From NCBI GenBank assembly GCA_024233865.1, contig JACKPA010000001.1, positions 248,001 to 312,000 on the forward strand: a stretch of 64,000 nt of DNA. Direction: 5' to 3'. The DNA is from Leptospiraceae bacterium. GTDB lineage: Bacteria; Spirochaetota; Leptospiria; Leptospirales; Leptospiraceae. The position numbers and the translations under genes are program-made. Under the pieces are notes generated by a model. The model made no database searches and was not told where the DNA came from. It saw only the letters and a program-made list of their open reading frames with translations. Each line of letters opens with the position of its first letter. Positions within the stretch are counted from its first letter, which is position 1. Shown piece after piece: positions 1-9,101 of the stretch.

Positions 1-1382
1 CCAATATTCTTGGTAAACAGACTAGGAGCGTATATGTAGGAATCCGAAAGCATGTTTTGAAAAGTAGTAGTTTCTATAAAACGATCTACCGAATACCATT
101 TCAGGTGCGATATTCTTTTGGATTTTATAATAATCTGATTGGTTGCTAAGGCTATAAAGCTTGCCGGAACCAAAGTAATAACGATCATAACGTTTAATAC
201 AAATTTGAATTTATGGCTGAAATAACTTTTTGCAGTATATAAGAGAAAAGCTATTAATAGAGCATGACCAAAACTTGATACGTAAGAACCAACATACAAT
301 CGAATATTGTATTCTAACGCCCAAGACCGATGCTTTGCAGTAAGGCAGTAAGGTAGGTTTGGAAAAAAAATGAGTCCTAGTATAAACAATAGTATTCCCA
401 AACTCTTAATGGATGGTTTATAGTTTTTTGTTTTTAGAATGATAAAAGGAAATAAAATGGCGTAGATTGTGAGCATCGGCCATATAGGATTTAGCTCTCC
501 AAGATTTTTTAATATATACACAAATGCACGGAACGGGTTCGTATTTTGAGAAGGTAGGTATGTAAATGGTGAAAATGCAGAAAAACGCTCACCTGTTAAG
601 ATTTCAGAATATTTTATACCAGGAAATGATGAAGTACTAAAATACCACAGTGTTTTTATCGAATCAAAGAGGGTTTTGCTGCTCAGAGCTATGGTATTTC
701 CATCATAATGGCTTGGATATACTTTTCGAAAAGAAACGTAAGCCATTAAATACAATACCATAGGTAAAGTAATTATAGAAGCAGACTTAATTCTAAACTT
801 CTTCCATGAGTTTTTGGTAAATAGTATATATAGATATAGAACATATAGAGTTATAAATATCTCACTAAACTGTATTGAGATAAAGTATAATAGACTACTT
901 AAAAATATGTATTTATAATTGGATTTACCTATTCCAATTACTAACAATGTTAGAGAATTAAAAAATAGGGTTAATGGCAAGGTATACAATAAGGGAGAAG
1001 TTGTAATAAGGTAAAAATCCCAATAGTCTTTTAGTGTTAAAACCCATAAAAACATTGTTGCCCAAGAGATTGTATCAGAAAAGGTTAGTCGTTTGACTAA
1101 AAAACCAAAAGAAAGTATATTGGAAAGAATTACCAAAATCGTAACTATCTTTAAGAGTGGCATCGGGGATATTTTATGTGCCCATAATGCTACAATTCCA
1201 TGAAGAAAAAGAAAATAGATACGACCTTGTGACGTAGCATAATCAACAAAGTCATTATATTCCATGAGTGCGTTATGCATATCATCAGAAGCCGTATAAC
1301 CCGTCCAGATATACGGAGCAAATAGAACCGCAAACAAAATTAAAAATGCTACGAATAAACTACTCTTGTTTGTTAAAACCAT
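1..1382 (-). CDS. Multipass membrane protein, GT-C glycosyltransferase-like (3' end cut off)
   Basis: The reading frame is open from an ATG at 1382 to the window edge, giving about 460 residues with no stop. The protein starts with MVLTNKSSLFVAF and is mostly hydrophobic, with many predicted membrane spans. Just after the first span it has an ASDDM motif; an acidic pair in the first periplasmic loop is typical of GT-C polyprenyl-phosphate-sugar transferases. The start overlaps the end of the GtrB-like gene by 23 nt, so the two are probably co-translated. In GtrA/GtrB/Gtr-type systems the GtrB enzyme makes the lipid-linked sugar and a GT-C partner transfers it to a surface glycan. I infer that role here; it could instead be an uncharacterised membrane protein. 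Confidence 0.7.
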   Translation of the reverse strand, partial: MVLTNKSSLFVAFLILFAVLFAPYIWTGYTASDDMHNALMEYNDFVDYATSQGRIYFLFLHGIVALWAHKISPMPLLKIVTILVILSNILSFGFLVKRLTFSDTISWATMFLWVLTLKDYWDFYLITTSPLLYTLPLTLFFNSLTLLVIGIGKSNYKYIFLSSLLYFISIQFSEIFITLYVLYLYILFTKNSWKKFRIKSASIITLPMVLYLMAYVSFRKVYPSHYDGNTIALSSKTLFDSIKTLWYFSTSSFPGIKYSEILTGERFSAFSPFTYLPSQNTNPFRAFVYILKNLGELNPIWPMLTIYAILFPFIILKTKNYKPSIKSLGILLFILGLIFFPNLPYCLTAKHRSWALEYNIRLYVGSYVSSFGHALLIAFLLYTAKSYFSHKFKFVLNVMIVITLVPASFIALATNQIIIKSKRISHLKWYSVDRFIETTTFQNMLSDSYIYAPSLFTKNI

Positions 1383-2304
1383 AGGTATCTTTTACTATGT
1401 ACAAGGGACGGTTTTTGGTCTGATGAAAAATATTTGTGATGTACAAACCCATAACTCCCATTGTAAAAAGTTGGATTCCCCCTAAAATCAACATGGTTGC
1501 CATAATGGCAGACCATCCCGGCAGATTCCAACCAAGGAATTTCATTATAATTACAGCGATTAAATATAAAAATGATAAAGCAGAAATAAAAAAACCAACA
1601 AAAAGCGAAATTTTTAGGGGTATATCGGAATAAGAAATCAAAGCTCTCTCTAAAGCATTAAAAATAACTTTCTTGCCAAACGCGGGAAAATGAGTATCGC
1701 CTCCATATCGAGTTTCTCTATCATAATATACTGGAATCTGTTTGAAACCAATATAGGCAATCATACCCCGAATAAATGGTTTCTGCTCATTCATTTTTAA
1801 AACTTCGTTTACAGCTCTCCTCGTTAGCAATTTAAAATCACCGGCATCAATTGGAATTTCGACATCATAAAGAGATTTCATCAATCTGTAACCCAATTTT
1901 GTTACTAGCATTTTAATTGGATTTTCACCCATTCTGGATTTTCGAGCCGTATAGATAACATCCGCATCGGGATTTTCTTTCCATTTCTGAATTAATTCAG
2001 GTATTAATTCCGGTGGGTCTTGTAAATCTGTATCCATATAGATAACTAAAAATCCGGATGAATATTGAAATCCGGCAAGGACACATTCGGCAACTCCAAA
2101 ATTTCGAGACATATTGATTATTTTAACATCGCCTTTTGCAACTTCCTTTAACAATAGGTTTAAGGAAGCATCTTTTGAATTGTCATTTACAAAAATTAAT
2201 TCATAATTCCCCTCAAAAGCACTTAGAGACTTTCTACAACGGTTTAAGAGTTCTAAAATATTTTTTTCTTCGTTATAAAAAGAAAAAATAACCGATATTT
2301 CCAC
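1360..2304 (-). CDS. GtrB/DPM1-like polyprenyl-phosphate glycosyltransferase (GT2)
   Basis: This 314-residue family 2 glycosyltransferase begins with a Rossmann-like stretch (SVIFSFYNEEKNI) and has the acidic metal/nucleotide motif MDTDLQDPPE near residue 92. Two C-terminal membrane spans (about 230-255 and 265-290) match the GtrB/ArnC/DPM1 architecture and usual length. It would move a sugar from a nucleotide donor to undecaprenyl phosphate at the inner membrane. The start codon is GTG at 2304, with AAAGG six bases upstream; that ribosome site overlaps the purF stop, so the gene is translated right behind purF. It runs into the GT-C-like gene downstream, its likely partner. The family call is strong; the sugar is unknown. 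Confidence 0.9.
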   Translation of the reverse strand: MEISVIFSFYNEEKNILELLNRCRKSLSAFEGNYELIFVNDNSKDASLNLLLKEVAKGDVKIINMSRNFGVAECVLAGFQYSSGFLVIYMDTDLQDPPELIPELIQKWKENPDADVIYTARKSRMGENPIKMLVTKLGYRLMKSLYDVEIPIDAGDFKLLTRRAVNEVLKMNEQKPFIRGMIAYIGFKQIPVYYDRETRYGGDTHFPAFGKKVIFNALERALISYSDIPLKISLFVGFFISALSFLYLIAVIIMKFLGWNLPGWSAIMATMLILGGIQLFTMGVMGLYITNIFHQTKNRPLYIVKDTYGFNKQE

Positions 2305-2313
2305 TGATATCCT

Positions 2314-3810
2314 TTAATCATAAAGATTGGTTTCTTCTACGGAATACTCTTGAAACAAGCTTTTTTGATTTCCCATGCCTGAAGTTTTGAATCCTACCGG
2401 ATATTTACCCGAAAAGCACGCATGGCAGAATTTCAATTTTTTATAACCTTGTACTGCCTTTAGCATGGATTCAAGTTTTAAATAAGAGATGGAATCCACC
2501 CTAAGATATTTTTTGATTTCATCAATCGTATGAGTGGCTGCGATCAGCTCGCTATGGGTAGGAATGTCAATTCCATAGTAGCAAGGCGATATTGTAGGTG
2601 GAGACGAAATTCTCATGTGAATCTTTTTTGCTCCGGCTTCCCGAATCATTTTTATAATTTTTCGACTGGTTGTTCCTCTCATAATGGAATCATCAACTAC
2701 AATTACTCTTTTATCTTTCACAACTTCTCGAATGACATTGTATTTGATTTTTGCTCCAAAATCCCGAATTTTCTGATCCGGTTCTATAAAGGTTCTGCCA
2801 ATATAGTGTGATCGAATCAGACCGGTCCGAAACGGAATTCCAGATGCTTCCGAATATCCAAGGGCAGCTACATTAGCTGAATCCGGAACAGGTATAACAA
2901 CATCTGCTTCTATGGGCATTTCCTCAGCAAGATAAGCACCCAGGGATTTTCTAACACTGTATACAGATTCTCCAAAAATATAAGAATCCGGTCTGGAAAA
3001 GTAGATATACTCAAATATACACAAGCTATGACTTTTTTTGGGAAGTGGAAAATAAGATTTCATACCAAAACTATTGATAACGATCATTTCTCCCGGCTCT
3101 ACGTCCCGAATATACTTTGTGTCGGTAATATCAAAGGCACAAGTTTCGGAGGCAAAAACGATAGAACCATCATTTCTTTCACCCATTACCAGGGGTCTAA
3201 AACCATTTGGGTCGCGTACTGCGATTAGCATTTTGGAAGTCAAAATGAGTAAAGAGTAAGCCCCCTTCACAACCTTCAAAGCTTCAGATACGGCAACAAG
3301 TACATCTTTTGACTTAGATTTTGCCATAAGATGAACAATCGTTTCCGTATCTATGGTTGTTTGAAAAATACTACCCTCGGATTCTAATTTTTTTCGTAAG
3401 TCATAAGAATTTATAAGGTTTCCATTGTGAGCCAATGCAATTCCACCTAGGTGCGACTCTACTCGTAAAGGTTGTGCATTCCTTAGGAAACTTGCTCCCG
3501 TTGTGGAATAACGATTGTGACCAATTGCGGCAGTTCCTATTAATTCTTTTAACTTTTTTTCCGTAAAAACGGTATTTACAAGCCCCATATTGGCATACCT
3601 ATATAAAAGTTCTCCGTCTGTGGAAACAATTCCACTTGACTCCTGACCCCTATGTTGCATAGAATATAAACCTAGATAGGTAAAATTAGAAGCTTCAGAG
3701 CAATTAAAAATTCCAAAAATGGCACATTCATCTTTTGGTTTCTCGTCTTGAACAATGACATGATTCTGGAAACTATCAATATTTTTACTGGAAGGATTCT
3801 TACTGTCCAT
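2314..3810 (-). CDS. purF: Amidophosphoribosyltransferase
   Basis: PurF makes phosphoribosylamine from PRPP and glutamine, the first committed step of purine synthesis. The 498-residue protein has a propeptide of about 28 residues before the catalytic Cys (DECAIFGIF), the class II amidotransferase domain (HNGNLINSYDLR), and the PRPP loop VIVVDDSIMRGTTS. Cysteines in SLCIFEYIYF, SPCYYGID and CHACFSGKYP match the four [4Fe-4S] ligands of the Bacillus-type, oxygen-sensitive enzyme. The start is ATG. The gene heads an operon with two glycosyltransferase genes and is divergent from rnd, with only 33 bp between starts. No PurR-type or riboswitch signal was recognised. Confidence 0.97.
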   Translation of the reverse strand: MDSKNPSSKNIDSFQNHVIVQDEKPKDECAIFGIFNCSEASNFTYLGLYSMQHRGQESSGIVSTDGELLYRYANMGLVNTVFTEKKLKELIGTAAIGHNRYSTTGASFLRNAQPLRVESHLGGIALAHNGNLINSYDLRKKLESEGSIFQTTIDTETIVHLMAKSKSKDVLVAVSEALKVVKGAYSLLILTSKMLIAVRDPNGFRPLVMGERNDGSIVFASETCAFDITDTKYIRDVEPGEMIVINSFGMKSYFPLPKKSHSLCIFEYIYFSRPDSYIFGESVYSVRKSLGAYLAEEMPIEADVVIPVPDSANVAALGYSEASGIPFRTGLIRSHYIGRTFIEPDQKIRDFGAKIKYNVIREVVKDKRVIVVDDSIMRGTTSRKIIKMIREAGAKKIHMRISSPPTISPCYYGIDIPTHSELIAATHTIDEIKKYLRVDSISYLKLESMLKAVQGYKKLKFCHACFSGKYPVGFKTSGMGNQKSLFQEYSVEETNLYD

Positions 3811-3843
3811 ATATTATGGATAATATTTCTTAGTAATAAAAAC

Positions 3844-5010
3844 ATGCAAATCAATTCTGATTATATACTTATAGACGACAAAAAGAGTTTTGAATTATCT
3901 ATGTTCAATCTTGGCAATTCCGAATGCATAGCGATAGACACGGAATCTTCCGGTTATTATACATACTATCCTAGGGTATGTTTAATTCAAGTAACCTCGA
4001 ATGGGAAAAACTATATTTTTGATCCTATGTCTCCCATTAATTTAAGTGAATTAGGTACTATTTTCAAAAATCCTTCCATTCTGAAGATTTTTCACTCTGC
4101 CATAGACGATATCAAAGCTCTAAAACGAGATTTCTATTTTGAATTTTGCAATATAGCGGATACGATGTATTCTTCCAAATTAATTGGACATGAGCACAAT
4201 TCTTTGGAATATTTGGTGGAATACTATCACAATACAAAGCTTTCCAAAACAGAACAAAAATCAAATTGGGAACGAAGACCGCTTGATAGGCAGCAATTGA
4301 AATATGCGGCTTTGGATACGGCTTATTTGGAAACTATTTGGGCTGAAATTAAAAAATCTTTGATTCGTTACAATATGCTTGATGAAGCAATGTCTGAATT
4401 TGAGAGATTTACTCTGGATCCATATAAAAAACTAGAGGAAAGCAAAGCCATACCCTGGCATAAGTTTCCTAATATCTTAAACTATTCACCGGAAGTCAGA
4501 AGAAATATCTTTGACATTTTAAGCTTTAGGGAAGAAAAAGCTAAAAAAGCAAACAAGGCTCCCTTTAGAATTTTTAACAATGAAACAATTGAAAAAATTG
4601 TTAAAGAGGGGGGAAGCCTGGAGTATTTGATCGGCATTTTTGGAAAAAAAGATGCTGAAAAACTATACCACGCAATTAAACATCCATCCGGTTCTCCTTT
4701 GAATAAAGCAGACATTCCCAAACAAGACTATGATCTAGATGATGAAGAAAAATCATTGTACAAAAATCTAAGGAAATGGAGAGAAAAAGTAATGAAAATC
4801 CGTAAAATGGATCATACTATGATTCTTTCCAATAAAAATCTGGTGACACTTATCAAGTCATCGCCAAAAAACCTAGATGAGCTAAGAGAGCTTTCTATGA
4901 TGTCCGAGTGGAAAATCAGAAACTATGGTCCAACTTTAGTAAAAATTATTGCCAAAGAACCTTATGAAGATACGATTAGAGAACTGCCTCAAGTTCCACA
5001 AGTCATATAA
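3844..5010 (+). CDS. rnd: Ribonuclease D-family 3'-5' exonuclease with HRDC domain
   Basis: The 388-residue protein resembles RNase D (375 residues in E. coli), which trims the 3' ends of tRNA precursors and other RNAs. The DEDDy exonuclease signature is visible: IAIDTESS (first Asp and Glu), FHSAIDDIKAL (second Asp) and YAALDTAYL (Tyr and last Asp). An HRDC-like helical domain follows at about 300-370 (LRKWREKVMKIRK). I chose the ATG at 3844 because the longer frame from 3748 would run into the divergent purF gene; no strong ribosome site is visible. The stop is six bases before the NUDIX gene, so the two are likely co-transcribed. Confidence 0.92.
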   Translation: MQINSDYILIDDKKSFELSMFNLGNSECIAIDTESSGYYTYYPRVCLIQVTSNGKNYIFDPMSPINLSELGTIFKNPSILKIFHSAIDDIKALKRDFYFEFCNIADTMYSSKLIGHEHNSLEYLVEYYHNTKLSKTEQKSNWERRPLDRQQLKYAALDTAYLETIWAEIKKSLIRYNMLDEAMSEFERFTLDPYKKLEESKAIPWHKFPNILNYSPEVRRNIFDILSFREEKAKKANKAPFRIFNNETIEKIVKEGGSLEYLIGIFGKKDAEKLYHAIKHPSGSPLNKADIPKQDYDLDDEEKSLYKNLRKWREKVMKIRKMDHTMILSNKNLVTLIKSSPKNLDELRELSMMSEWKIRNYGPTLVKIIAKEPYEDTIRELPQVPQVI

Positions 5011-5016
5011 CCTGCT

Positions 5017-5652
5017 TTGAAGTTTGATTTAGAAAAAATAAAAGCCACATTAATTCAAAATCAGGGTAGTTACAACCTATCTAAAGATATGTTGAAAATA
5101 TCTTCTATTGTTGTTCCTATTTATGTCAATCACCAAGGATACGACGGCATAATTCTTACCAAAAGAAGCGATTATCTGAAAAGTCACCCAGGACAAGTTT
5201 CTTTTCCCGGAGGAATGTACAGCCCGGATGAAGATAAAAATCTTTTGGAAACTGCCTTAAGAGAATGGGAGGAGGAAACGGGTGAATCTAAAAGTACTTT
5301 AGAGGTTGTAGGCAAATACCAAGAAATAGCAGTTAGAACAGGATTCCATATCACACCCTATATTGCGGTTTACAAAGGAGGTTTTTCTTTTCCGTTTAAC
5401 AAAGAGGAAGTTGATTTTATGTTCTTGCTTCATTTAAGCGATCTAGAGCAGATGCCTTTTTATAAAATGCCTATCCAAGACCGATACTATCCGGAAATTT
5501 ATTACCTACAGCACCCAAGGTGCTTGATTTGGGGGGCTACTTGTCAAATTTTAATACATTTTCTCAAAGATTTTTGTGGGTTTCAAAAGGAAGGAATCAG
5601 TGTAAAACCGAACCTAATGCACCCGCCGTTTTTTGATCCGAATTTGCTGTAA
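5017..5652 (+). CDS. NUDIX hydrolase, CoA pyrophosphatase (NudL/CoAse) type
   Basis: This 211-residue NUDIX protein has the CoAse form of the box: SFPGG, then a run with paired acidic residues, then TALREWEEETG. That spacing, with two extra residues between the first Gly and the REWEEETG part, fits the NudL/NUDT7 branch, which cuts coenzyme A or acyl-CoA to phosphopantetheine and 3',5'-ADP. The HPGQVSFPGG stretch just before the box is also typical of that branch. The start appears to be TTG at 5017; no better ATG lies before the conserved region. The substrate is inferred from the subfamily pattern. Confidence 0.85.
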   Translation: MKFDLEKIKATLIQNQGSYNLSKDMLKISSIVVPIYVNHQGYDGIILTKRSDYLKSHPGQVSFPGGMYSPDEDKNLLETALREWEEETGESKSTLEVVGKYQEIAVRTGFHITPYIAVYKGGFSFPFNKEEVDFMFLLHLSDLEQMPFYKMPIQDRYYPEIYYLQHPRCLIWGATCQILIHFLKDFCGFQKEGISVKPNLMHPPFFDPNLL

Positions 5653-5684
5653 GGAAACTTGACGAAAACAATTTTGCATTTATA

Positions 5685-6245
5685 ATGGTATTAATGATTG
5701 TGTTTGACTTACATAAGAAAACTGCAACATACTCTGATTATCTAAAAACTCCCGAAGGTGCTAAATACCAATTAATCGGAGGAGAAATCATAGAGATGCC
5801 TTCACCAACACTTTACCATCAAAGAATCGTAACACGATTATCAAGAAAAATAGGTAATTTTATTTTAGATAACAGCTTAGGTGAAGTGTTTGTTGCTCCC
5901 TTGGATGTTTATTTTTCTGACATTGAAACTTATCAGCCTGATATATTTGTTCTTTTGAATGAAAGTTTATCTAAAATGAAAGCGAAAAATGTGGAAGGAG
6001 CACCGGACTTGATTGTCGAAGTATTGTCTCCATCTACTGCCTTTTATGATTTGAATCATAAAAAATCGATTTATGAAAAATTTGGTGTAAAGGAATACTG
6101 GATAGTTGATCAAGATTTAAAAACCATTGAACTTCTGGAAAATGAAAATGGTAAGTATTTCAAAGTCTCAGAGTTTATAGCAACGGACATCTTGCAATCA
6201 AAACTTTTTCAGGATTTGAAAATTCAATTATTAGAAGTATTTTAA
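5685..6245 (+). CDS. Uma2-family PD-(D/E)XK protein (DUF820)
   Basis: This 186-residue protein has the Uma2/DUF820 pattern: an N-terminal YLKTPEGAKYQLIGGEI, YQPDIFVLL carrying the nuclease-fold Asp, then DLIVEVLSPST with the Glu, and a C-terminal KFGVKEYWIVD. The fold is that of a PD-(D/E)XK endonuclease; the family is expanded in cyanobacteria and Leptospira and its role is unknown. In the catalytic E-X-K position this copy reads EVL, so activity is uncertain. It is one of three Uma2 genes in the window. A second ATG at codon 4 is also possible as start. Confidence 0.85.
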   Translation: MVLMIVFDLHKKTATYSDYLKTPEGAKYQLIGGEIIEMPSPTLYHQRIVTRLSRKIGNFILDNSLGEVFVAPLDVYFSDIETYQPDIFVLLNESLSKMKAKNVEGAPDLIVEVLSPSTAFYDLNHKKSIYEKFGVKEYWIVDQDLKTIELLENENGKYFKVSEFIATDILQSKLFQDLKIQLLEVF

Positions 6246-6249
6246 TAGT

Positions 6250-7182
6250 TTACAAGCCCTTTAATTCTACAAAGATATTCTGTTCTTTCAAATCATCCCA
6301 GTAAGCTCTAAATTTAGAATAATTCTCATCCCTGAAAAATTTTCTGTCTTTTACCAAAAACAAAAGCCCCTTTTTTATTTTTTTAAATCTTTTATTCCTT
6401 TTACAACATTCTCGGGTTAGCTTTTCTTCACTTTCGATAAATATCGGAATATACTCAAGCCATACATCAGCGTCGTGGAGATTTCCCAAAAATTCCTGAC
6501 AGTCTTTTATAAACGTAAGGATTTCCGTATAACGTTCACCATAAGCGGATTCAAATATTTCCATTTCATATCTCAAAAATTTAAAGGCAATTCGCATTTC
6601 ATGCAATTCTTCCGTTTTTTCCGGTTGATATACGAATTCATCAAACGAGTTTACAGCATCAACCAAGGTACGAATTCGAATCCTTGCTTGTTGGGAAACC
6701 TTGCTCTGTTCGATGGTAATTTCATTCGCCTTTTGAGTAAAGCTTTTTAGAAAATCAGAGAATTCATCCAAAGGCTTTTCAATTTTCGAGAGTGTTTTTA
6801 GAATTTTTGTTTGTTCCTGAAGCCTTTTTTGCTCAAGGCGAATAGTGAGATATTTGATCCCTTTTTTGAGTTTTTTTTTCTTTAGATTTGCTTGAAAATT
6901 TTGAAGAAATGCAATTTGAACATCCAAGTCTCTTGCATAGCCAAGATTTCTTGTGATAAGTTTAATAATTTTTTTGTGCTTTTTCCATTGTTTTACCGGA
7001 AAATATTCATGGAATACTTCCATATTCCTTCGGACTCGTCTGGATGCGACTCTAATTCGGTGTAAATATTCAATATCCGATCCTTCTCTAAGACCGCCTA
7101 TCTCTTTTGTGAGTTGTTCCAGATACTTTAGGGTCGAAGCAACTCCAAAAAGGCTGACGCTTTGCTCGTTCACCGTGACCAT
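6250..7182 (-). CDS. CHAD domain protein
   Basis: The 310-residue, Lys/Arg-rich, all-helical protein carries a CHAD domain. The first conserved His/Arg helix is DIEYLHRIRVASRRVRR (about 39-55) and the second is ELHEMRIAFKFLRYEMEIF (about 197-215), followed by DCQEFLGNLHDADVW. CHAD domains bind inorganic polyphosphate and are often found near polyphosphate granules or fused to CYTH triphosphatases; no CYTH domain is fused here. The start is ATG at 7182, which overlaps the end of an out-of-frame coding remnant. It is convergent with the Uma2 gene, with 4 bp between stops. Confidence 0.9.
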   Translation of the reverse strand: MVTVNEQSVSLFGVASTLKYLEQLTKEIGGLREGSDIEYLHRIRVASRRVRRNMEVFHEYFPVKQWKKHKKIIKLITRNLGYARDLDVQIAFLQNFQANLKKKKLKKGIKYLTIRLEQKRLQEQTKILKTLSKIEKPLDEFSDFLKSFTQKANEITIEQSKVSQQARIRIRTLVDAVNSFDEFVYQPEKTEELHEMRIAFKFLRYEMEIFESAYGERYTEILTFIKDCQEFLGNLHDADVWLEYIPIFIESEEKLTRECCKRNKRFKKIKKGLLFLVKDRKFFRDENYSKFRAYWDDLKEQNIFVELKGL

Positions 7183-7311
7183 TTTCTGCTTAAGGAAAGT
7201 TCAAGATACACATCTCTTAATCCGTTATAAATCGTGTTACGGCTTCCATCCAGTGAATCTATAAATTCCTTTGCATTTCCCCTTGGACATTAATCTCTAA
7301 TAAAGCCCTAA

Positions 7312-7959
7312 CTAATCTTTAAGCAAATCTTCAAGTTTTGCATCAGGAATCGGCTTGAAATTAAAATTGGTATGATTACTTCTGGCTATCTTTTGAACCG
7401 CATGAGAAATTTCTCTTGGTTTAGTTATGGATAACAGGTTTTCAGATTCTTTTTCCAGAAATTGGATCTGTTTCTCTATCGTATTTTTAATAGTGCTAAT
7501 TTTATGGATCAAAATCGTCCTGTCAAATTCGATAAAAACGGAATCTTGAAACAAAGGGTTACCACCAAATAGGAAATTTTTAAGCTCATGCTGGTCGATA
7601 TTTTTATCTTGTAAAATTTGCAGTTTTGCTTGTTCTTTAGCCAAGCTAGATTGCAATAAATTTAATTTATTTTGAATGGAACTGTATCTTGACTCAAAAA
7701 AAGATTTTATTTCATTTGGGTCTTTTGTTTTATGCTTTTCGGTGCTGGAAGATTTTTGACTTTCTTTTGCGGGTCTCAAATAATTCAAATTGTCTTTATC
7801 ATTTTCATCAATATGACTGTTTATAATATTCGCATTTGGGTTATTGAAGGAAGTGAGTTTTTTAATAAAATCCATGTAAGAAAATCTGCTTGGCTTTTGC
7901 TCTCTAGCCAATAAATTTGGTACAGAATATACAGCAGTATTCATTCCTCTGATTTCCAT
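7312..7959 (-). CDS. Conserved-looking hypothetical coiled-coil protein
   Basis: I do not recognise this 215-residue protein. It has no signal peptide or membrane span. Residues about 85-125 (SRYSSIQNKLNLLQSSLAKE onward) and 155-180 are predicted coiled coils rich in Lys, Glu, Gln and Leu. The N-terminal half is polar and probably disordered, with Ser/Asn/Lys-rich stretches. The start is secure: GGAGGAAAT directly precedes the ATG at 7959, one of the strongest ribosome sites in the window, which suggests good expression. It lies upstream of the CHAD gene on the same strand with about 130 bp between. Confidence 0.7.
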   Translation of the reverse strand: MEIRGMNTAVYSVPNLLAREQKPSRFSYMDFIKKLTSFNNPNANIINSHIDENDKDNLNYLRPAKESQKSSSTEKHKTKDPNEIKSFFESRYSSIQNKLNLLQSSLAKEQAKLQILQDKNIDQHELKNFLFGGNPLFQDSVFIEFDRTILIHKISTIKNTIEKQIQFLEKESENLLSITKPREISHAVQKIARSNHTNFNFKPIPDAKLEDLLKD

Positions 7960-8082
7960 ATTTCCTCCAAAAAAGTTTTTTTCATTAAGACATATATATG
8001 CCTTCTACTAACATCGGAAATTCACAATGTATTATTAATTTTTTTTGCTTTTTTTAATTTTATAAAGAATAAATTTTCATGG

Positions 8083-8110
8083 TTGCATATTACAATAGGT
8101 TTTGTATAAG
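8083..8110 (+). promoter_or_regulatory. Candidate sigma70-type promoter of the FecR-domain gene
   Basis: TTGCAT at 8083-8088 and TATAAG at 8105-8110 are separated by 16 bp. The expected transcript would begin near 8117 and carry an AGAGG ribosome site before the ATG at 8132. The -10 matches the consensus at 5 of 6 positions; the -35 only at the TTG. Confidence 0.4.
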
Positions 8111-8131
8111 ATATTTAGAGGAAAAAGAAAC

Positions 8132-8938
8132 ATGAAAAAGTTTTTAGTATTGCTTTCATTTTTTTTAAGTATAACTATAGGCTTGAATGCCCAGAAAACA
8201 ATCGCAGTAACCACCTTTGTCCAGGGAGAAGTTTTTTATAAAATAGGTACAAGAGAACAAAAAGTATATAAAAACCAAACCTTTCAGGAAAACGGTATTA
8301 TTATAACCAAAAAGGGGAAAATAGACCTACAAATATCTTCCAGCAATATCATTCGATTATCAGAAAACACCAGTTTATTCCTTAAAGAATTGTCTGAAAA
8401 CAGTGATGAGCAAAAAATTGAACTTGTTCTAAATGTTGGGAAATTGTATGCTAACATAACCAAAAAGCTAAAAGGGAATTCATCTTTTAAAATTTCGACT
8501 CCAACTGCCGTTGCTGGAGTTAGAGGGACTGAATTTTTAGTGAACGAAGAACCAAAATCCAAAGAAAAAACCGCAGGAGATACGGATATTCCAACCGGAT
8601 TTTTTGTGAAAAAAGGTGAAGTAGAACTAAAGGTAGAATCGGCTAAATGCAAGTATGAAATTTTCGGATTATGTCTCAATTTTTGGAGAGATGAAACTAA
8701 AGTTAAACCCTATGTCGTCAAAGAAGGACAGCAAGTTACTCTCAAAAAGAATAAAGTCACACAAGGGAGGCTAAATCTCCAAATCAAACAAAACATGGAA
8801 AAAGAATTAGAAACCATGAAGCTGATGGATTCTAGACAATTTAATTGTTACAAAAGAAGAATGTGCCAGTCTCGTGTTTACGTTCGTTACTATTGGAACG
8901 GCTATTGTTATTATCCGGTGTATTATTATCGCTATTAA
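8132..8938 (+). CDS. Secreted FecR-domain protein with Tyr/Cys-rich tail
   Basis: The 268-residue protein starts with a clear signal peptide (MKKFLVLLSFFLSITIGLNA, probable cleavage before QK). A FecR-type beta domain follows: VQGEVFYKIG, ENGIIITKKGKIDLQI, then ISTPTAVAGVRGTEFLV, the last being the hallmark 'TP.A..GVRGT' segment. It is not linked to TonB or sigma genes, so a periplasmic or surface structural role is more likely than iron signalling. The last 35 residues are unusual, with four Cys and about nine Tyr (for example YYWNGYCYYPVYYYRY). I chose the ATG at 8132 over an in-frame codon at 8102 because it has the ribosome site and the signal peptide. Confidence 0.85.
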   Translation: MKKFLVLLSFFLSITIGLNAQKTIAVTTFVQGEVFYKIGTREQKVYKNQTFQENGIIITKKGKIDLQISSSNIIRLSENTSLFLKELSENSDEQKIELVLNVGKLYANITKKLKGNSSFKISTPTAVAGVRGTEFLVNEEPKSKEKTAGDTDIPTGFFVKKGEVELKVESAKCKYEIFGLCLNFWRDETKVKPYVVKEGQQVTLKKNKVTQGRLNLQIKQNMEKELETMKLMDSRQFNCYKRRMCQSRVYVRYYWNGYCYYPVYYYRY

Positions 8939-8943
8939 CCATA

Positions 8944-8979
8944 ATTTCTGCTCCTTGTAGAGCTGGAGGGACCAGAAAT
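8944..8979 (+). terminator. Stem-loop after the FecR-domain gene, possible terminator
   Basis: ATTTCTG at 8944-8950 pairs with CAGAAAT at 8973-8979, and CTCC with GGAG inside the stem. It begins five bases after the stop codon, but no T-run follows, so it may instead protect the mRNA end. Confidence 0.35.
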
Positions 8980-9101
8980 CATGCAAATTATTCTAAACAT
9001 GGTGTATAAAAGAGTAATAAATATTAAATAAAAAAAATATAAATTGACTCTTAAAATACTATATGTTACTGATCTTTAAAAAACTATTAAAAGAGACTAG
9101 T

